From Streptomyces sp. NRRL S-244 (GTDB lineage: Bacteria; Actinomycetota; Actinomycetes; Streptomycetales; Streptomycetaceae), in the NCBI RefSeq assembly GCF_000717915.1, contig NZ_JOCX01000009.1, positions 1-64,000 of the forward strand: a stretch of DNA of 64,000 nt, read 5' to 3'. Each line of letters begins with the position of its first letter. Position 1 is the first letter of the stretch. The position numbers and the translations under genes were made by a program. Positions 62,325 through 64,000 of the stretch are shown here, one piece after another. The notes beneath the pieces were generated by a model. That model was given only the letters and a program-made list of their open reading frames with translations, was not told where the DNA came from and searched no databases.

Positions 62325-62382
62325 CGCGGGGACCGCCGCACCCTCGCGAAGTGCGAGGGGCGGGACGACGGCGGTCCCCGCG
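62325..62382 (+). terminator. Branched GC hairpin downstream of the small membrane protein gene
   Basis: A 14-bp outer stem CGCGGGGACCGCCG (62325-62338 with 62369-62382) encloses a 7-bp stem (62341-62347 with 62353-62359). It probably terminates the preceding gene. The remaining bases up to 62629 show repeated ACTTCGGCC units near 62580-62630 but no gene. Confidence 0.6.
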
Positions 62383-62629
62383 AAGGACACGGGCCGGGTC
62401 AGGGCCGTCCGCGTCCGTGGCGTTCGCGCGGTCCGGGAGCCGCTCCGGAAGTACGCCAACGCCGTTCGGTGGTGCCGGCCGGGACGTTTCCGTTCCCTGC
62501 CGACAACCACCACTGTGCCGGAGGCGTGTTAAGCCGGTGCTGCCGTCACATGACGGGCCCGTACCTTTTGTGCGACAGGCACTTCGGCCATTCCTTCCGG
62601 TACTTCGGCCACTTCGGCTGCCTCGGCGG

Positions 62630-64000
62630 CTACTTCGCGCCCTTCGCGAGGAACGCCAGCAGGTCCTGACGGCTCACCACACCGGTCGGCTTGCCCTCGA
62701 CCAGCACGATCGCCGCGTCCGCCTCGCCCAGTACGGCCATCAGCTCCGACACCGGCTCGCCCGAACCGACCTGCGGCAGCGGCCGGCTCATGTGCTTCTC
62801 CAGCGGGTCCGACAGCGAGGCCTGCTTCGCGAACAGCGCCGCCAGCAGCTCCTTCTCCACGACCGAGCCGATGACCTCGGCGGCCATCACGTCCGGGTGG
62901 CCGGCGCCGGGCTTGACGATCGGCATCTGGGAGACGCCGTACTCGCGCAGCACCTCGATGGCCTCGCCCACGGTCTCCTCGGGGTGCATGTGGACCAGGG
63001 ACGGCATGGCGCCCTCCTTGTCCGCGAGCACGTCGCCGATGCGCGCCGCCGGGCCGGCCTCCTCCAGGAAGCCGTGACCGGCCATCCACTCGTCGCTGAA
63101 GATCTTGCTGAGGTAGCCGCGGCCGCTGTCCGGCAGCAGGACGACGACCACGTCGTCCGGGCCGAGCCCCTCGGCGGCCTTCAGCGCCGCGACGACCGCC
63201 ATGCCGCAGGAGCCGCCGACGAGCAGGCCCTCCTCCTTGGCGAGGCGGCGGGTCATCTGGAAGGAGTCCTTGTCGGACACCGCGATGATCTCGTCCGTCA
63301 CGTTCGGGTCGTACGCGGTCGGCCAGAAGTCCTCGCCGACGCCCTCGACCAGGTACGGACGGCCCGAGCCGCCGGAGTAGACCGAGCCCTCGGGGTCGGC
63401 GCCGATGACCTTGACCTTCCCGCCGCTGACCTCCTTGAGGTAGTTGCCGGTACCGGAAATCGTGCCGCCCGTGCCGACACCGGCGACGAAGTGGGTGATC
63501 TTCCCGTCCGTCTGGTCCCACAGCTCGGGACCGGTGGTCTCGTAGTGCGAACGGGGGTTGTTCGGGTTGCTGTACTGGTCGGGCTTCCAGGCGCCGGGCT
63601 CGCGCGCGAGGCGGTCGGACACGTTGTAGTACGAGTCCGGGTGCTCGGGGTCGACGGCGGTCGGGCAGACCACGACCTCCGCGCCGTACGCGCGCATCAC
63701 GTTGATCTTGTCCATGGACACCTTGTCAGGGCAGACGAAGATGCACTTGTAGCCCTTCTGCTGGGCCACGATGGCGAGTCCTACACCGGTGTTGCCGCTG
63801 GTGGGCTCCACGATGGTGCCGCCGGGCTTGAGGGCACCGCTCTGCTCGGCGGCCTCGATCATCCGGACGGCGATCCGGTCCTTCACGGATCCACCGGGAT
63901 TGAAGTACTCGACCTTGGCAAGGACGGTGGCCTGCAGGCCTTCGGTCACACGGTTGAGCTTCACCAGCGGGGTGTTGCCGACGAGGCTGATCATCGAGTC
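62630..64000 (-). CDS. cbs: Cystathionine beta-synthase, 5' end cut by the window edge
   Basis: At least 456 residues are visible and the N-terminal few residues lie outside the window. The fold-type II PLP domain has the lysine motif NPGGSVKDRIAVRMI, the substrate loop EPTSGNTGVGLAI, and the phosphate loop GVGTGGTISGTGNYL. The C-terminus holds a tandem CBS-domain pair (about residues 325-454, VHMHPEETVGEAIEVLREYG and MSRPLPQVGSGEPVSEL), as in human-type CBS. The enzyme joins serine and homocysteine to make cystathionine, linking to AhcY-produced homocysteine and cysteine supply. Translation reading past the first in-frame Met continues to the edge (D-S-M-I-S-L). Confidence 0.93.
   Translation of the reverse strand, partial: DSMISLVGNTPLVKLNRVTEGLQATVLAKVEYFNPGGSVKDRIAVRMIEAAEQSGALKPGGTIVEPTSGNTGVGLAIVAQQKGYKCIFVCPDKVSMDKINVMRAYGAEVVVCPTAVDPEHPDSYYNVSDRLAREPGAWKPDQYSNPNNPRSHYETTGPELWDQTDGKITHFVAGVGTGGTISGTGNYLKEVSGGKVKVIGADPEGSVYSGGSGRPYLVEGVGEDFWPTAYDPNVTDEIIAVSDKDSFQMTRRLAKEEGLLVGGSCGMAVVAALKAAEGLGPDDVVVVLLPDSGRGYLSKIFSDEWMAGHGFLEEAGPAARIGDVLADKEGAMPSLVHMHPEETVGEAIEVLREYGVSQMPIVKPGAGHPDVMAAEVIGSVVEKELLAALFAKQASLSDPLEKHMSRPLPQVGSGEPVSELMAVLGEADAAIVLVEGKPTGVVSRQDLLAFLAKGAK

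Noticed and set aside
62529..62629. Possible extension or frameshift of cystathionine beta-synthase into a repetitive tail (EVAEVPEGMAEVP in another frame).
   Set aside because: The annotated protein has the full-length CBS pair and a normal stop. The tail is only readable in a shifted frame over simple repeats.

Overview
The window is GC-rich, densely packed chromosomal DNA from a Streptomyces or very close relative. The evidence is a canonical 87-residue WhiB, SpoIIM, coenzyme F420 genes (cofD, fbiB), five LytR-CpsA-Psr (LCP) ligases, purK/purE and a hut operon. GTG starts are frequent, 4-base GTGA/ATGA gene overlaps are common, and several genes look leaderless. I see no prophage, insertion sequence, tRNA, CRISPR array or secondary-metabolite cluster. 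It reads as core-chromosome DNA, with a few unusual regulatory and surface-protein loci.

Left edge to 19 kb. Bases 1-300 are the reversed promoter and leader of an rRNA operon whose 16S gene must lie just outside the window. A divergent spoIIM/RDD pair follows. Next comes a sugar-phosphate and one-carbon block: ahcY with a long structured leader, a one-protein fructose PTS permease (fruA), a cation-diffusion transporter, manA, a SIS-domain protein, a Trm112-like protein and manB. DUF3499, a zincin-like protein with a degenerate active site and a DUF5719/giant glycosyltransferase operon complete it.

19-27 kb. whiB is followed by a cysteine dioxygenase gene. That gene has a 28-codon leader ORF ending in a near-continuous cysteine run, a likely cysteine-sensing attenuator. 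cofD-fbiB (F420 synthesis), an AlkA-type glycosylase, a secreted peptidoglycan amidase, a TIGR03089 protein and a sugar nucleotidyltransferase come next.

27-40 kb is an envelope-glycopolymer region: five LCP-family ligases, a thioesterase, a membrane glycosyltransferase, an acyl-CoA dehydrogenase and a UDP-glucose dehydrogenase. Two of the LCP genes share an upstream motif.

40-49.5 kb holds two adjacent M19 dipeptidase paralogues, one with most metal ligands lost, downstream of purK-purE. A GtrA protein, a two-component system and a POT peptide transporter follow.

49.5-53.8 kb is a four-gene cell-surface operon. It encodes an LPQTG protein, a DUF916-like membrane protein, another signal-anchored protein and an LAETG protein with a pentapeptide array. 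It resembles Firmicute WxL loci in layout and is the best candidate for an undescribed system here. 53.9-62 kb is the histidine-utilisation operon hutU - M20 amidohydrolase - hutF - hutI. It is divergent from a PLP fold-III enzyme that converges on an RpiR regulator, and shared operator-like sequences link these promoters. The window ends inside a cystathionine beta-synthase gene.
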